NCBI GenBank assembly: GCA_016124455.1
Contig: WGNQ01000002.1
Location: 101,963-165,962 of the forward strand
DNA length: 64,000 bases
Direction of reading: 5' to 3'
DNA from: Sideroxydans sp.
GTDB taxonomy: Bacteria; Pseudomonadota; Gammaproteobacteria; Burkholderiales; Gallionellaceae
In this document: piece after piece, positions 1 to 9,170 of the stretch
How the letters are laid out: each line of letters begins with the position of its first letter
Numbering within the stretch: the first letter of the stretch is position 1
Notes under the pieces: model-generated
Seen by the model: the letters and a program-made list of their open reading frames with translations, nothing else
Told to the model about the DNA's origin: nothing
Database searches by the model: none
Program-made: the position numbers and the translations under genes

Positions 1-580
1 CCATTTTGACCGCCTCAATGGTTTCCGCCGGCATGTGCAACGCCGGTGCAGCCTTACGGTTTTCCATCTTGATCGCAAATAGCACGTTTTTCAGCCAGAT
101 CATGCGCTCGATAGCCAGCGCGGTATCGATGTCCGAAGCGCGTTGCACATGAGTCAGGTATAGGTCGATATCGGCGATATCGGCCTTCAGCATCTTGTTC
201 AGATAGCCCTTGGCAGTATAGGCACGTACCTGTTTGAAAAAGTGGAAAGTTGCATCCATCAATGCTACCGGCTCACCGTGCGCAACAATACTGTGTATCA
301 GCCCTTCTTCCAGCAAGTGCATGCCGAACACGTAATCGACATACGGCACCTTGAGCTCGTAGTGCATCTCGCCAAGGGTAATGTAACGCTCGCGCACATC
401 CTCATCGGAAGCCGTTATCGTGTCGAGCAGAAATGCTTTCTGGCGTTCGATCAGCGAACGGATATGCGCCTCGTCGCGAAAAAATCCGGATAAATCCTTG
501 CTCGACAGAATCTTGTCGTAGAATTTCTCGAACAATGCGTCCAGATCCAGCTCGGCATATTTTCTGATTAATTGCTTCAT
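1..580 (-). CDS. Globin-like sensor protein, N-terminal part (runs off left edge)
   Basis: The first 193 residues are in the window and the rest lies beyond base 1. The sequence looks like a truncated-haemoglobin fold: FY at residues 20-21, FF at 33-34, a QKAFL stretch at 47-51, and H73 in EMHYEL as the probable proximal haem ligand. Residues about 85-193 are helical and continue without a stop, so this is a sensor module of a longer protein rather than a stand-alone globin. In related proteins such N-termini often precede GGDEF or kinase domains, but the output domain is not visible here. The start is the ATG at 580. The haem assignment rests on short motifs; a related helical sensor fold is possible. 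Confidence 0.6.
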   Translation of the reverse strand, partial: MKQLIRKYAELDLDALFEKFYDKILSSKDLSGFFRDEAHIRSLIERQKAFLLDTITASDEDVRERYITLGEMHYELKVPYVDYVFGMHLLEEGLIHSIVAHGEPVALMDATFHFFKQVRAYTAKGYLNKMLKADIADIDLYLTHVQRASDIDTALAIERMIWLKNVLFAIKMENRKAAPALHMPAETIEAVKM

Positions 581-763
581 TCCATCTTTCCCACGTCCCT
601 GCAAAGCAAAGTTTTTCGGTTTGGCAATCAGGGGACGCAACAGAGACGTGAGTTTAACTCAATTCCCCTGCACATTTAAGGCAGCTCCCCAACCCCAGTC
701 CAGCCCCATTTCGATGGCTCTCAAAAGATGACCGAGGCAGCCAACACAGCCTGGCCGAGCGGA

Positions 764-1687
764 TTATTGCCGCTTGCTGGTCAGGCTGATAATCAGCACC
801 CCGGCCAGCACCAGCGACGAACCGGCTATCTGCAGCAGGGACAGGTTCTCGTGCAGGAAAACGTAGGCCATGTAGATGGTGCTGACCGGGCCGATGGAGC
901 CGATCAGCGAGGCGCTGCCCGAGCCGATGCGGCGGATAGCGTAGGACAGCAGGAACACCGGCAGCACGGTGGACAGGATGGCCATGGCGAAGGCCAGTTC
1001 GTACACGCGCAGCGGCAGGCCGAGCGCAGCCGCCGGATGGGTGACGCCGAGCTGCAACAGGCTGGCCGCGCTGGCCACCACCATCGCGTAGGCAGTGAAA
1101 CGCGCGGTACCGATGCGCGCGATGGCGTGCCCCGCCCCGACCAGGTAGGTCGAATAGGACAAGGTGCTGAGGAAGACCAGCGAACCGCCGAGCACCACGC
1201 TGCCGCCCTGCTTCATCCCCACGTCGTGCAGGAACACCAGCGCGATCCCGGCATAGCTCAGCGCCATCGCCGCAAGCGTCTTCCTGCCGATGGCGCGCCG
1301 GTACAGCAGCGCCGACAGCACCACGGTCATGGTCGGATAGAGGAACAGGATCAGGCGCTCCAGCCCGGCAGTGATGTATTGCAGCCCGAGGAAATCGAGG
1401 AAGCTGGAGAGGTAGTAACCGATCAGCCCCAGTGCCAGCACCAGCAACCAGTCGCGCCGGCCCAGCGGAGCCGCATGATGCATCCATGCCCACACTGCAA
1501 CGCCGATGAAGAACGGCACCGAGAACGCCATGCGCAGCGCCAGCAGCGTGATCGCATCGACATGGTCGAGATAGGCCAGCTTGACCAGGATGGCCTTGGC
1601 CGAAAAGCCGACGGCGGCCAGCAGCGCAAAGATCACGCCGAGTATCACATCGCGATTGATTGGAACGGTTGCGGTAGTAGTTGTCAT
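764..1687 (-). CDS. EamA/DMT-family transporter
   Basis: A 307-residue protein made of about ten hydrophobic segments in two repeated halves, the usual architecture and length of EamA-type drug/metabolite transporters in the inner membrane. An Arg at about residue 52 (LALRMAF) and the conserved LxxGxxLI-type end of the second half fit the family. Substrate cannot be told from sequence; relatives export amino acids or other small metabolites. It stands alone: the upstream side is a 307-base gap shared with the divergent yaiI-like gene, and the downstream neighbour is the globin sensor gene on the same strand 180 bases away. ATG start at 1687. Confidence 0.85.
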   Translation of the reverse strand: MTTTTATVPINRDVILGVIFALLAAVGFSAKAILVKLAYLDHVDAITLLALRMAFSVPFFIGVAVWAWMHHAAPLGRRDWLLVLALGLIGYYLSSFLDFLGLQYITAGLERLILFLYPTMTVVLSALLYRRAIGRKTLAAMALSYAGIALVFLHDVGMKQGGSVVLGGSLVFLSTLSYSTYLVGAGHAIARIGTARFTAYAMVVASAASLLQLGVTHPAAALGLPLRVYELAFAMAILSTVLPVFLLSYAIRRIGSGSASLIGSIGPVSTIYMAYVFLHENLSLLQIAGSSLVLAGVLIISLTSKRQ

Positions 1688-1994
1688 CCTCAGGACCCCA
1701 GGTCGTTTGGTGCGGGTCTTCGGTAACAGCAGCGCGTGGCAACATCAGCGCGGGAGACCCGCAGTTGCCAGTTCATCAGGAAATTACTTCAAGACAGGAA
1801 CGAGACACCGCGGTGTGGCTGGCAGCCACAGTCGCTTGCTGACGACAGGTACGGAGAGAATTGTCTGGTGCATGTTCATGGGCGAAATATACGGGGTCGG
1901 CAAAAAACCGTCAATTCGACACGGGCGCGCTAGTGAAATTCACGCATTTTTGCTACGGTGAGAGCCTCATTCAGCCATACCGTTCGAAAGCACC
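1688..1994. other. Divergent intergenic region
   Basis: A gap of 307 bases between the divergent DMT transporter and yaiI-like genes. It must hold both promoters, but I see no convincing -35/-10 pair. The short open frames crossing it have no ribosome site and no protein-like composition. No tRNA or strong hairpin was seen. Confidence 0.4.
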
Positions 1995-2441
1995 ATGCAT
2001 ATCTGGGTCGATGCCGACGCCTGCCCCGCAGTGATCAAGGACATCCTGTTCCGCGCCGCACAACGAACACAGATCATGACCATCCTGGTCGCCAACAAGC
2101 TGCTGCGCGTACCGCCCTCGCCGTTTATCCGTGCACTGCAGGTACCGGCCGGCTTCGACGTGGCGGACAACCACATCGTGCAGCAGGTGCAGGCGGGCGA
2201 CCTCGTGATCACCGCCGACATTCCGCTCGCCGCACAAGTCATCGAGCGCGGCGGCCACGCCCTCAACCCGCGCGGCGAGTTCTACACCCCGGACAACATC
2301 AGCCAGCGGCTGTCCATGCGCAACTTCATGGAGGAGCTGCGCGGCAGCGGCGTGGACATTTCCGGCCCGCCGGGTTTCAGCCAGAGCGACCGCCAGGCCT
2401 TCGCCGGACAGCTGGACCGGTTTTTATCGAAGCGGCGTTAG
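1995..2441 (+). CDS. yaiI: YaiI/YqxD family protein (UPF0178, DUF188)
   Basis: A 148-residue protein of the usual family length. It begins [11 protein letters not shown], the acidic motif typical of the family, and later has [17 protein letters not shown] and an N-P-R-G segment at about 90-93, which resemble the NYN/PIN-like nuclease fold. Acidic residues D6, D8 and the D of ITADIP could form a metal site. The cellular role is not established. The ATG is preceded by GAAAGCACC. The gene appears monocistronic; the next gene starts 120 bases downstream. Confidence 0.9.
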   Translation: MHIWVDADACPAVIKDILFRAAQRTQIMTILVANKLLRVPPSPFIRALQVPAGFDVADNHIVQQVQAGDLVITADIPLAAQVIERGGHALNPRGEFYTPDNISQRLSMRNFMEELRGSGVDISGPPGFSQSDRQAFAGQLDRFLSKRR

Positions 2442-2560
2442 CCGCGTTAAATTACTTATGGCAACGGAGTTATTTTGCTGCTAGATTCATATCTGTGTGT
2501 TCAGGCGTCATCAATATCGGTGATTAACCCATGTCCCAACATCCCGCATAGCACGCATTA

Positions 2561-5500
2561 ATGATGCTCTGCCTCCAGCCAGAATCGCATCGAAAACCAG
2601 CACCCGGCCGGCGTGTTCATGATTCTATTGCCCCCCGATTCTGGCGTATTCTCGGCCTCACGCTTGCCCTGTCCCTGTTCTCCAGCCATGCCGCGGCACT
2701 CGTCGTTCGTGTCGGCCTGTATGAAAACAACCCGAAAATATTCACCGACGAGAGCGGCAAGCCCGCCGGCATCCTGATCGACCTGCTGCGTGAAATTGCC
2801 GGCAAGGAAGGCTGGACGTTGTCGTTCAAGCCATGTGCATGGCGCTCCTGCCTGGAGGAATTGGCGAGCGGCAAAATCGACCTGCTGCCCGATGTCGCCT
2901 ATTCGGAAGCGCGTAACCAGCAGTTCGATTTCCACCAGACACCGGCCCTGTACAGCTGGTCACAGGTCTATCGCCGCCATGGTGTTTCGATCACCTCCCC
3001 GCTCGACCTGAATCACAAGCGCATCGCACTGCTCGGCGGCGGCATTCAGGAACAAGGCTTCGAGGCCATGGCCAATGGCTACGGCCTGCAGGTAAAAGTG
3101 GTTCCCGCCACCTCGCTGGATGAGGCGTTCCGCCTGGCGCAGGAGGGCAAGGCTGACGCCGCTGTCTCCAACCGCCGTTTCGGCGAGCTCCATGCGTCGG
3201 CTTACCAGCTGGTCGAAACGCCCGTGATATTCCAGCCTACCCAGCTGTACTACGCCACCGCCCATGGACGCAATGCCGAACTGCTGACGGCGATCGAGCA
3301 TTACCTCGCGGCATGGGAAAAAGACCCCGCTTCCCCATACTACAAGATCCTCAAGCACTGGGGCGGCCATCAGCAGCCCGCATTCATCCCGCCCTATGTG
3401 TGGCGCGTGCTGCTCGCGGTGACCGGCCTGATGCTGGTGTTCCTGCTCGGCACGCTGATCCTGCGCAAGCAGGTCAGGCACAAAACCAGGCTGCTGCAGG
3501 AAAAGACCGAACACCTGCAGGCCACCATGGACGCCCTTCCCGACCTGATGTTCGAACTGGATCTAAGCGGACGCTTCCATGACTATCAGGCAAACCGATC
3601 GGAATTATTGGCGCTGCCCAAAGAGCAGTTCATCGGCAAGACACTGGCCGAAGTCATGCCGCCGGACGTGGCAAGCATCGGCATGCAGGCGCTGCGCGCG
3701 GCGGATCTGGCGGGCTGGTCTGGCGGCCAGCAATACTCGCTGGATCTCCCCCAGGGGAAATGCTGGTTTGAACTGTCGGTCGCCCGGAAACGCACCGACT
3801 CCGCCCGGGAACCGCACTTCATCGTACTGGTTCATGACATTACGGCAATCAAGCTGGCCGAAACAAAAGTGCAGCGCATGACCAGGCTGTATGCCGCGTT
3901 GAGCCAATGCAACCAGGCCATCGTGCGCTGTGCCAATGTAGAGGAACTGTTCCCGCAAATCTGCCGCGATGCGGTGAGTTTCGGCGGCATGCAGATGGCA
4001 TGGATCGGCATGCTGGATCCGGCCTCCGGGCTGGTCAAGCCGGTGGCCTCGTCCGGCAGCGGTACCGAATATCTCGACGGCATCACCATCTCGGCGGACG
4101 GCAACCACCCCTCGGGACAGGGCCCGACCGGCATCGCGGTGCGCGAGGACCATCCGGTCTGGTGCCAGGATTTCGCCAACGATCCCAGCACCGCGCCATG
4201 GCACGAACGCGGCGGCAAGTTCGGCTGGGCCGCCTCGGCATCCGTGCCGTTACACCAGAAAGGCAAACTGGTTGGCGTGATGACCTTGTATGCCGGTGAA
4301 GTGAATGCCTTCGACGAGGCCGAGCAGAACCTGCTGGTCGAGATGGCGATGGACATCAGCTTCGCGCTCGATCGCTTCCACGACGAAGCGCAACGTACGG
4401 AAATGGAAAATCTGCTGCGCCAGTTGTCCCTCGCGGTCGAGCAGAGTCCCAGCTCGATCATGATCACCAATCTCAATGCCGAGATCATCTATACCAATAT
4501 CAATTTCACCAAACAGACCGGCTATACCGCGGAAGAGGCGCTGGGCAGGAATCCGAAGATGCTGCAATCGGGCAAGACCCCCCTGCAGACTTACAAGGAC
4601 TTGTGGGCGCACCTGATACGCGGCAAGACGTGGCGCGGCGAGCTGGTCAACCAGCGCAAGGATGGCAGCGAATTTATCGAATCGGCCATGATCTCGCCGG
4701 TGCGCGATTCCAATGGCCGGGTGATGAGCTACCTCGCGGTCAAGGACGACATCACCGAGAAGAAACAGGCCGAAGAGCGCATCCAGCATCTCGCGCATTT
4801 CGACCAGCTGACGGGCCTGCCCAACCGCATGCTGCTGCAGGACCACTTCAAGTATGCGCTGAGCCTGGCGCAGCGCAGCGGCGAGCACCTGGCGGTCATG
4901 TTCCTCGACCTCGACCACTTCAAGAACATCAACGACACGCTGGGGCACAGCATCGGCGACCAGTTGCTGATGGCGGTGTCGCAGCGCATCAAGGCCGCGC
5001 TGCGCGAGGAAGACACCGTATCGCGCCTGGGCGGCGACGAATTCATCTTCATCCTGCCCGGCACCGACGCCAACGGCGCGGCGCATGTCGCGGAAAAACT
5101 CAACCAGGCGATTTCCCAGCCTTACCAGATCGAGCAGCTCGAACTCATCAGCACCCCCTCCATCGGCATCGCCATCTATCCCGATGACGGCATGGATATG
5201 GAAACGCTGTCGAAAAATGCCGATGCCGCGATGTACCAGGTCAAGCAGTCCGGCCGCAATAATTTCCGCTTCTTCGCGCAGGAGATGCAGCTGAATTCCG
5301 CACGCAACCTGCAGTTGAGCAACGCGCTGCGGAACGTGCTGGTACGCGACCAGCTGCAGCTGCATTACCAGCCGCAGATTTCGATGCAGGACGGCCGCAT
5401 CATCGGTGTCGAGGCCCTGCTGCGCTGGCACCACCCGGAACTGGGCCCGATCTCCCCTGCCGAATTCATCCCCATCGCCGAAGATGGCGGCCAGATCATC

Positions 5501-6082
5501 GCGATCGGCGAATGGGTATTGCGCAGCGCAGTCACGCAGATGCAAACCTGGATCAGGAAGGGCCTGCCGCCGATGGTGGTGGCGGTCAACCTGTCTGCGG
5601 TGCAGTTCCGCCACGCCAACCTGACGGAGATGGTTTCCGGCATCCTCGACGAAGTGGACCTGCCGGCCAACTACCTGGAACTGGAACTGACCGAGGCCGT
5701 CGCCATGGATGACCCGCCTGCCGCCATCGCCGTCATGGACAAGCTGCACCAGCGCGGCATCCACATGTCGATCGACGACTTCGGCACCGGTTACTCCTCA
5801 CTCAGCTACCTGAAGCGGTTCAAGGTGCACAAGCTGAAAATAGACCAGTCTTTCGTGCACGACATCACCGACAACCCGGAAGACAAGGCCATCGTCACCT
5901 CCATCATCAACATGGCCAGCGGTCTCGGCCTGCACACCATAGCCGAGGGCGTGGAAACGGCGGCACAGCTCGCGTTCCTGCGGCTGCACGGCTGCGAAGA
6001 AGTGCAGGGATATTATTTCAGCAAGCCGCTGCCTGCGGACGAGCTCGAAAACTTCGTGCGCAAATGGAGCAACTCGATCTAG
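2561..6082 (+). CDS. Periplasmic-binding sensor with PAS, GAF, PAS, GGDEF and EAL domains
   Basis: A 1173-residue membrane signalling protein. In order: a hydrophobic export segment (about 27-46), a family-3 solute-binding domain (about 47-270, LYENNPK to KILKHWGG), one membrane helix (about 280-302), PAS (about 315-435), GAF (about 440-600), PAS (about 612-735), GGDEF (about 745-905) and EAL (about 915-1165). Both output domains keep their signatures: GGDEF at 824-828, preceded by an RxxD inhibitory site (815-818), and EAL at 951-953 followed by ELTEA, DDFGTGYSS and KIDQSFV. It should sense a periplasmic small ligand and make and/or degrade cyclic di-GMP. The start is uncertain; ATGs at 2561 and 2564 are adjacent. 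Its end is 6 bases from the convergent recQ. Confidence 0.93.
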   Translation: MMLCLQPESHRKPAPGRRVHDSIAPRFWRILGLTLALSLFSSHAAALVVRVGLYENNPKIFTDESGKPAGILIDLLREIAGKEGWTLSFKPCAWRSCLEELASGKIDLLPDVAYSEARNQQFDFHQTPALYSWSQVYRRHGVSITSPLDLNHKRIALLGGGIQEQGFEAMANGYGLQVKVVPATSLDEAFRLAQEGKADAAVSNRRFGELHASAYQLVETPVIFQPTQLYYATAHGRNAELLTAIEHYLAAWEKDPASPYYKILKHWGGHQQPAFIPPYVWRVLLAVTGLMLVFLLGTLILRKQVRHKTRLLQEKTEHLQATMDALPDLMFELDLSGRFHDYQANRSELLALPKEQFIGKTLAEVMPPDVASIGMQALRAADLAGWSGGQQYSLDLPQGKCWFELSVARKRTDSAREPHFIVLVHDITAIKLAETKVQRMTRLYAALSQCNQAIVRCANVEELFPQICRDAVSFGGMQMAWIGMLDPASGLVKPVASSGSGTEYLDGITISADGNHPSGQGPTGIAVREDHPVWCQDFANDPSTAPWHERGGKFGWAASASVPLHQKGKLVGVMTLYAGEVNAFDEAEQNLLVEMAMDISFALDRFHDEAQRTEMENLLRQLSLAVEQSPSSIMITNLNAEIIYTNINFTKQTGYTAEEALGRNPKMLQSGKTPLQTYKDLWAHLIRGKTWRGELVNQRKDGSEFIESAMISPVRDSNGRVMSYLAVKDDITEKKQAEERIQHLAHFDQLTGLPNRMLLQDHFKYALSLAQRSGEHLAVMFLDLDHFKNINDTLGHSIGDQLLMAVSQRIKAALREEDTVSRLGGDEFIFILPGTDANGAAHVAEKLNQAISQPYQIEQLELISTPSIGIAIYPDDGMDMETLSKNADAAMYQVKQSGRNNFRFFAQEMQLNSARNLQLSNALRNVLVRDQLQLHYQPQISMQDGRIIGVEALLRWHHPELGPISPAEFIPIAEDGGQIIAIGEWVLRSAVTQMQTWIRKGLPPMVVAVNLSAVQFRHANLTEMVSGILDEVDLPANYLELELTEAVAMDDPPAAIAVMDKLHQRGIHMSIDDFGTGYSSLSYLKRFKVHKLKIDQSFVHDITDNPEDKAIVTSIINMASGLGLHTIAEGVETAAQLAFLRLHGCEEVQGYYFSKPLPADELENFVRKWSNSI

Positions 6083-6088
6083 CCGCGA

Positions 6089-7942
6089 TCAGCCGGCATC
6101 CGTACCCTTCGCAACCGCTGCCACCGCCCGCAGGAATTCCTCCCCGTAACGCGTCAGCTTGGCCTGCCCCACGCCGCTGATCTGCGCCATTTCGTCCAGC
6201 GTCTGCGGTTTGCGGTTGAGGATTTCCAGCAAGGTGCTGTCGTGGAAAATCACATAGGGCGGCACGCCCTGTTCCTTCGCCAGCTCCAGGCGTTTGCCCT
6301 TGAGCGCCTGCCATAGCGGATCTTCATTGGCACCGGCAAACGCTTCGCGCAGGCGCGAACCGCGCTCGGCCTTGCTGCCCTGGCGTCTGGCCGGTGCCGC
6401 ATCGCGCCGCAGCCATACCGCCTGTTCGCCGCGCAGCACCGGGCGCGCGGCTTCGGTGAGTTTCAGCCCGCCGTAGGCTTCCATGTCCACATTGAGCAGT
6501 CCGGCAGCCACCAGCTGGCGGTAGACGCCGCTCCATTGCTGCTGCGCCAGTTCCTTGCCGATGCCGAAAGTGGAAAGCTGCTGGTGGTTGAACTGCTCGA
6601 TTTTGGGGGTGGCCTTGCCGAGCAGCACATCGATCAGGTGCGCCACGCCGAAGCGCTGGCCGGTACGGTAAACGCAGGACAGCGCCATCTGCGCGGCCTG
6701 CGTCGCATCCCAGGTATCCACCGGCTCCAGGCAGTTGTCGCATTGCCCGCAATCGCCGGGATGCTCCTCGCCGAAATAGCGCAGCACGGTCTGGTGGCGG
6801 CAGGCCGTGGCTTCGCAGAAGCCGAGCAGCGCATCGAGCTTCTGCAGCTCCACGCGCTTGCGTTCCTCCGGCGCATCGCCGGACATCAGCATCTGCCGCA
6901 TCGACACCGCATCGCCGAGGCCATAAGCCATCCACGCATTCGCCGGCAGGCCGTCGCGTCCCGCACGCCCGGTTTCCTGGTAGTAGCCTTCCATGCTTTT
7001 CGGCAGGTCGAGATGCGCGACGAAGCGCACGTTGGGCTTGTCTATGCCCATGCCGAACGCGACCGTGGCGACCATGATCACGCCTTCCTCGCGCAGGAAA
7101 CGGCGCTGGTTCTGGTTGCGCGTGGCGGCATCCAGTCCGGCGTGATACGGCAGGGCATCCCAGCCCTGCTCCGTGAGCCATACGGCAGTCTCCTCGACTT
7201 TCTTGCGCGACAGGCAATACACGATGCCCGCATCACTGGGATGCTCGGTTTCGAGAAATGCCTGCAGCTGCTGCCGTGCGTTGTTCTTGAGCGTGACGCG
7301 GTAACGGATGTTGGGGCGGTCGAAACTCGAAACGAACTGGCTGGCCTGTTCCAGCGCCAGCCGTTCGACGATCTCGCGCCGCGTCGGCGCATCCGCCGTA
7401 GCGGTAAGCGCCACGCGCGGCACAGCGGGAAAGCGCTCGTGCAACACCGTCAGCGCACGATACTCGGGACGGAAATCGTGCCCCCATTGCGATACGCAAT
7501 GCGCCTCGTCGATGGCGAACAGCGCGATGCCCGCTTCCTGCTGCAACCGTTCCAGCAGGTTGAGGAAACCTTCGGTCATCAGGCGCTCGGGCGCGACATA
7601 CAGCAGCTTCAGTTCGCCGCGCAGCAATTGCCGCGACACCTCGCGCGCGCTGTCGGCATCCAGGCTGGAATTCAGGAAAGCGGCCGGCACGCCGAGCTGC
7701 CTGAGCGCATCCACCTGGTCCTGCATCAGCGCAATCAGCGGCGACACCACGATGCCGACACCGGGGCGCAACAGCGAGGGAATCTGGTAGCACAGGGATT
7801 TGCCGCCGCCGGTCGGCATCAGCACCAGCGCATCGCCGCCGCCGGTCAGGTGCTCGACGATCTGCTGCTGCGCGCCGCGAAATGCGGTGTAACCGAACAC
7901 ATCACGCAGGATTTGCTGCGGGGAGGAAAACGGAGTGGACAT
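6089..7942 (-). CDS. recQ: ATP-dependent DNA helicase RecQ
   Basis: A 617-residue superfamily 2 helicase. Motif I is TGGGKS (44-49), motif II is DEAHC, followed by the [11 protein letters not shown]ecQ signature. A four-cysteine zinc region (CRHQ, CGQCDNC) and a winged-helix RQC region follow, with an HRDC domain at the C-terminus (about 530-600). It unwinds recombination and stalled-fork intermediates in the cytoplasm. I chose the ATG at 7942 (MSTPF) over an in-frame TTG 18 bases upstream. No good Shine-Dalgarno is visible for either. Convergent with the GGDEF-EAL gene. Confidence 0.97.
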   Translation of the reverse strand: MSTPFSSPQQILRDVFGYTAFRGAQQQIVEHLTGGGDALVLMPTGGGKSLCYQIPSLLRPGVGIVVSPLIALMQDQVDALRQLGVPAAFLNSSLDADSAREVSRQLLRGELKLLYVAPERLMTEGFLNLLERLQQEAGIALFAIDEAHCVSQWGHDFRPEYRALTVLHERFPAVPRVALTATADAPTRREIVERLALEQASQFVSSFDRPNIRYRVTLKNNARQQLQAFLETEHPSDAGIVYCLSRKKVEETAVWLTEQGWDALPYHAGLDAATRNQNQRRFLREEGVIMVATVAFGMGIDKPNVRFVAHLDLPKSMEGYYQETGRAGRDGLPANAWMAYGLGDAVSMRQMLMSGDAPEERKRVELQKLDALLGFCEATACRHQTVLRYFGEEHPGDCGQCDNCLEPVDTWDATQAAQMALSCVYRTGQRFGVAHLIDVLLGKATPKIEQFNHQQLSTFGIGKELAQQQWSGVYRQLVAAGLLNVDMEAYGGLKLTEAARPVLRGEQAVWLRRDAAPARRQGSKAERGSRLREAFAGANEDPLWQALKGKRLELAKEQGVPPYVIFHDSTLLEILNRKPQTLDEMAQISGVGQAKLTRYGEEFLRAVAAVAKGTDAG

Positions 7943-7982
7943 GAAAACTACCCGGCGCAAGCCGTCGAAGCTCGCACCTGCT

Positions 7983-8300
7983 TTATATGGTGCCCGTTTC
8001 CACTGCGGAGCGCACGTAGAACAGGTTGAGGTTGAGGTTGTGGCTGCGCAGCGTATTCAGCAAATGGTCGGCGAGCCGCTCGTCGAGCACGAACTCGACC
8101 TGCATCGGCATCTCGCCCGCCAGCTCGAAAAACGTTTCCTCGTGCAAATGGCCGTGCCGGCCGTAACCGGCGACGGCGCGGAACACCGAGCCGCCGGGCA
8201 CGCCCAGCCGCTTCGCTTCCTCCAGCAGCCATTCGTGCAATTGCTCGCCGTCGTGGCGCTGCTTTTCGGTGACGTAAATCTTGAGGTGGATATTCTTCAT
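7983..8300 (-). CDS. DUF190 domain protein
   Basis: A 105-residue protein starting [18 protein letters not shown]. It has the DUF190 pattern: a basic K-x-Y/F-x-x-E-x-x-x-x-G start, [19 protein letters not shown] in the middle and a C-terminal strand with FVLDE. The fold is ferredoxin-like/PII-like in the family. Genes of this family often sit beside crcB, as here: it follows crcB by 8 bases on the same strand, so the two are probably one transcript. A role in fluoride handling is suggested by linkage only. Confidence 0.85.
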   Translation of the reverse strand: MKNIHLKIYVTEKQRHDGEQLHEWLLEEAKRLGVPGGSVFRAVAGYGRHGHLHEETFFELAGEMPMQVEFVLDERLADHLLNTLRSHNLNLNLFYVRSAVETGTI

Positions 8301-8308
8301 GGTGCCTC

Positions 8309-8692
8309 CTATTGATGCAGCCATTTCATGGTCTGGATGCCCAGCACCGTCATCAGCAGCGAGCCGCCGAGGTGCGTGGCGATGATGGTCATGCCCCAGG
8401 CATATTGCTCGCGCATGAGCAGCGTCACGGTCTCCGCCGAGAAAGTGGAAAAAGTGGTCAGCGCGCCGAGGAAGCCGGTGATCAGGAACAGCCGCCATTC
8501 CGGCGACAACCCCTGGTGCAGGTCGAAAAACGAGATCGCCATGCCGATCAGGTAGCCGCCGAGCATGTTGGCGGCCAGCGTGCCGAGCGGCAGCTGCGGG
8601 AACAGCGGGTTCAGCCACAGGCCGAATCCCCAGCGCAGCCAGGCGCCGGTGGCGGCGCCGATTCCTATCGCGATGAGGGCATAAATCGTCAT
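8309..8692 (-). CDS. crcB: Fluoride ion channel CrcB/FluC
   Basis: A 127-residue inner-membrane protein with four hydrophobic helices, the normal size for a dual-topology fluoride channel. Family motifs are present: GAATGAWLRW near the N-terminus, GTLAANMLGGYLIG, and the strongly conserved GFLGALTTFSTFS, which includes the Phe box residues. It exports fluoride as a homodimer. It is first in a two-gene unit with the DUF190 gene. I see no fluoride riboswitch upstream; the region to the divergent lipoprotein gene is only about 100 bases. Confidence 0.95.
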   Translation of the reverse strand: MTIYALIAIGIGAATGAWLRWGFGLWLNPLFPQLPLGTLAANMLGGYLIGMAISFFDLHQGLSPEWRLFLITGFLGALTTFSTFSAETVTLLMREQYAWGMTIIATHLGGSLLMTVLGIQTMKWLHQ

Positions 8693-8796
8693 GCGCGCAT
8701 TCTAACCGACAAGCCGCATTCACGCAGCCTTTGCCGCCGGGCGCCGATTGCTTTAGTATGCCCGCGTCACAACGTCGTCTATGGAGCAAACAACTT

Positions 8797-9072
8797 ATGA
8801 ATACAGCACAACGATTGACCCTGGCCGCCTGCGCCGCTTTCGCACTGGCCGCCTGCGCGCCGCAAATGCACCCCACCAAGGAGCAGGTGGAAAGCGTGAA
8901 AGGCCTCAGCATGGATGCGGTCCAGAAAAAAATCGGCGGCCCCTACGTGGTGACCAATGCCGGCGACAGCGTATGGTGGGACTACAACGGCATCACCATG
9001 CCGGACGGCAGCAAGGGCGGCACCTGCCAGGTGATTTTCGTGAATGGCGTCGCCAGCCAGGTGAAGTGCTGA
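8797..9072 (+). CDS. Small lipoprotein, BamE/SmpA-like
   Basis: A 91-residue protein with a lipoprotein signal peptide ending in the lipobox LAAC (Cys20). The mature part contains VKGLSMDAVQKKIGGP followed by WWDY, which resembles the G-x-s-x-x-x-V-x-x-x-G-x-P ... W-x-Y pattern of BamE/SmpA-fold proteins. It should be anchored in a membrane facing the periplasm. The start is ATG 8797 with GGAG ten bases upstream. It is much shorter than a full outer-membrane assembly factor partner, so I do not call it BamE itself. Confidence 0.7.
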   Translation: MNTAQRLTLAACAAFALAACAPQMHPTKEQVESVKGLSMDAVQKKIGGPYVVTNAGDSVWWDYNGITMPDGSKGGTCQVIFVNGVASQVKC

Positions 9073-9084
9073 GTTGAATAACGC

Positions 9085-9100
9085 GCCCGGGAAACCGGGC
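9085..9100 (+). terminator. GC hairpin downstream of the lipoprotein gene
   Basis: A perfect 6-bp stem GCCCGG/CCGGGC closed by a GAAA tetraloop, 13 bases after the lipoprotein stop and before the convergent ATP-grasp gene. There is no T-run, so it is a weak terminator or an RNA-stabilising hairpin. Confidence 0.4.
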
Positions 9101-9170
9101 CGCAATGGCCGCTGATACTGTGGGGCTACTGGATCGACCGGCACCGCAGCGCGCAGCCGCAGACCTGACA

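Noticed and set aside
4250..5764. A 504-codon minus-strand frame opposite the GGDEF-EAL gene
   Set aside because: It is the antisense shadow of a coherent multidomain protein, with His/Arg/Gln-rich, low-complexity composition and no domain.
6536..8029. A 497-codon plus-strand frame opposite recQ
   Set aside because: RecQ is clearly encoded on the other strand with all helicase motifs; this frame has no recognisable protein.
8692..8797. Fluoride riboswitch before crcB
   Set aside because: The gap does not show the conserved core by eye and is shared with a divergent gene.
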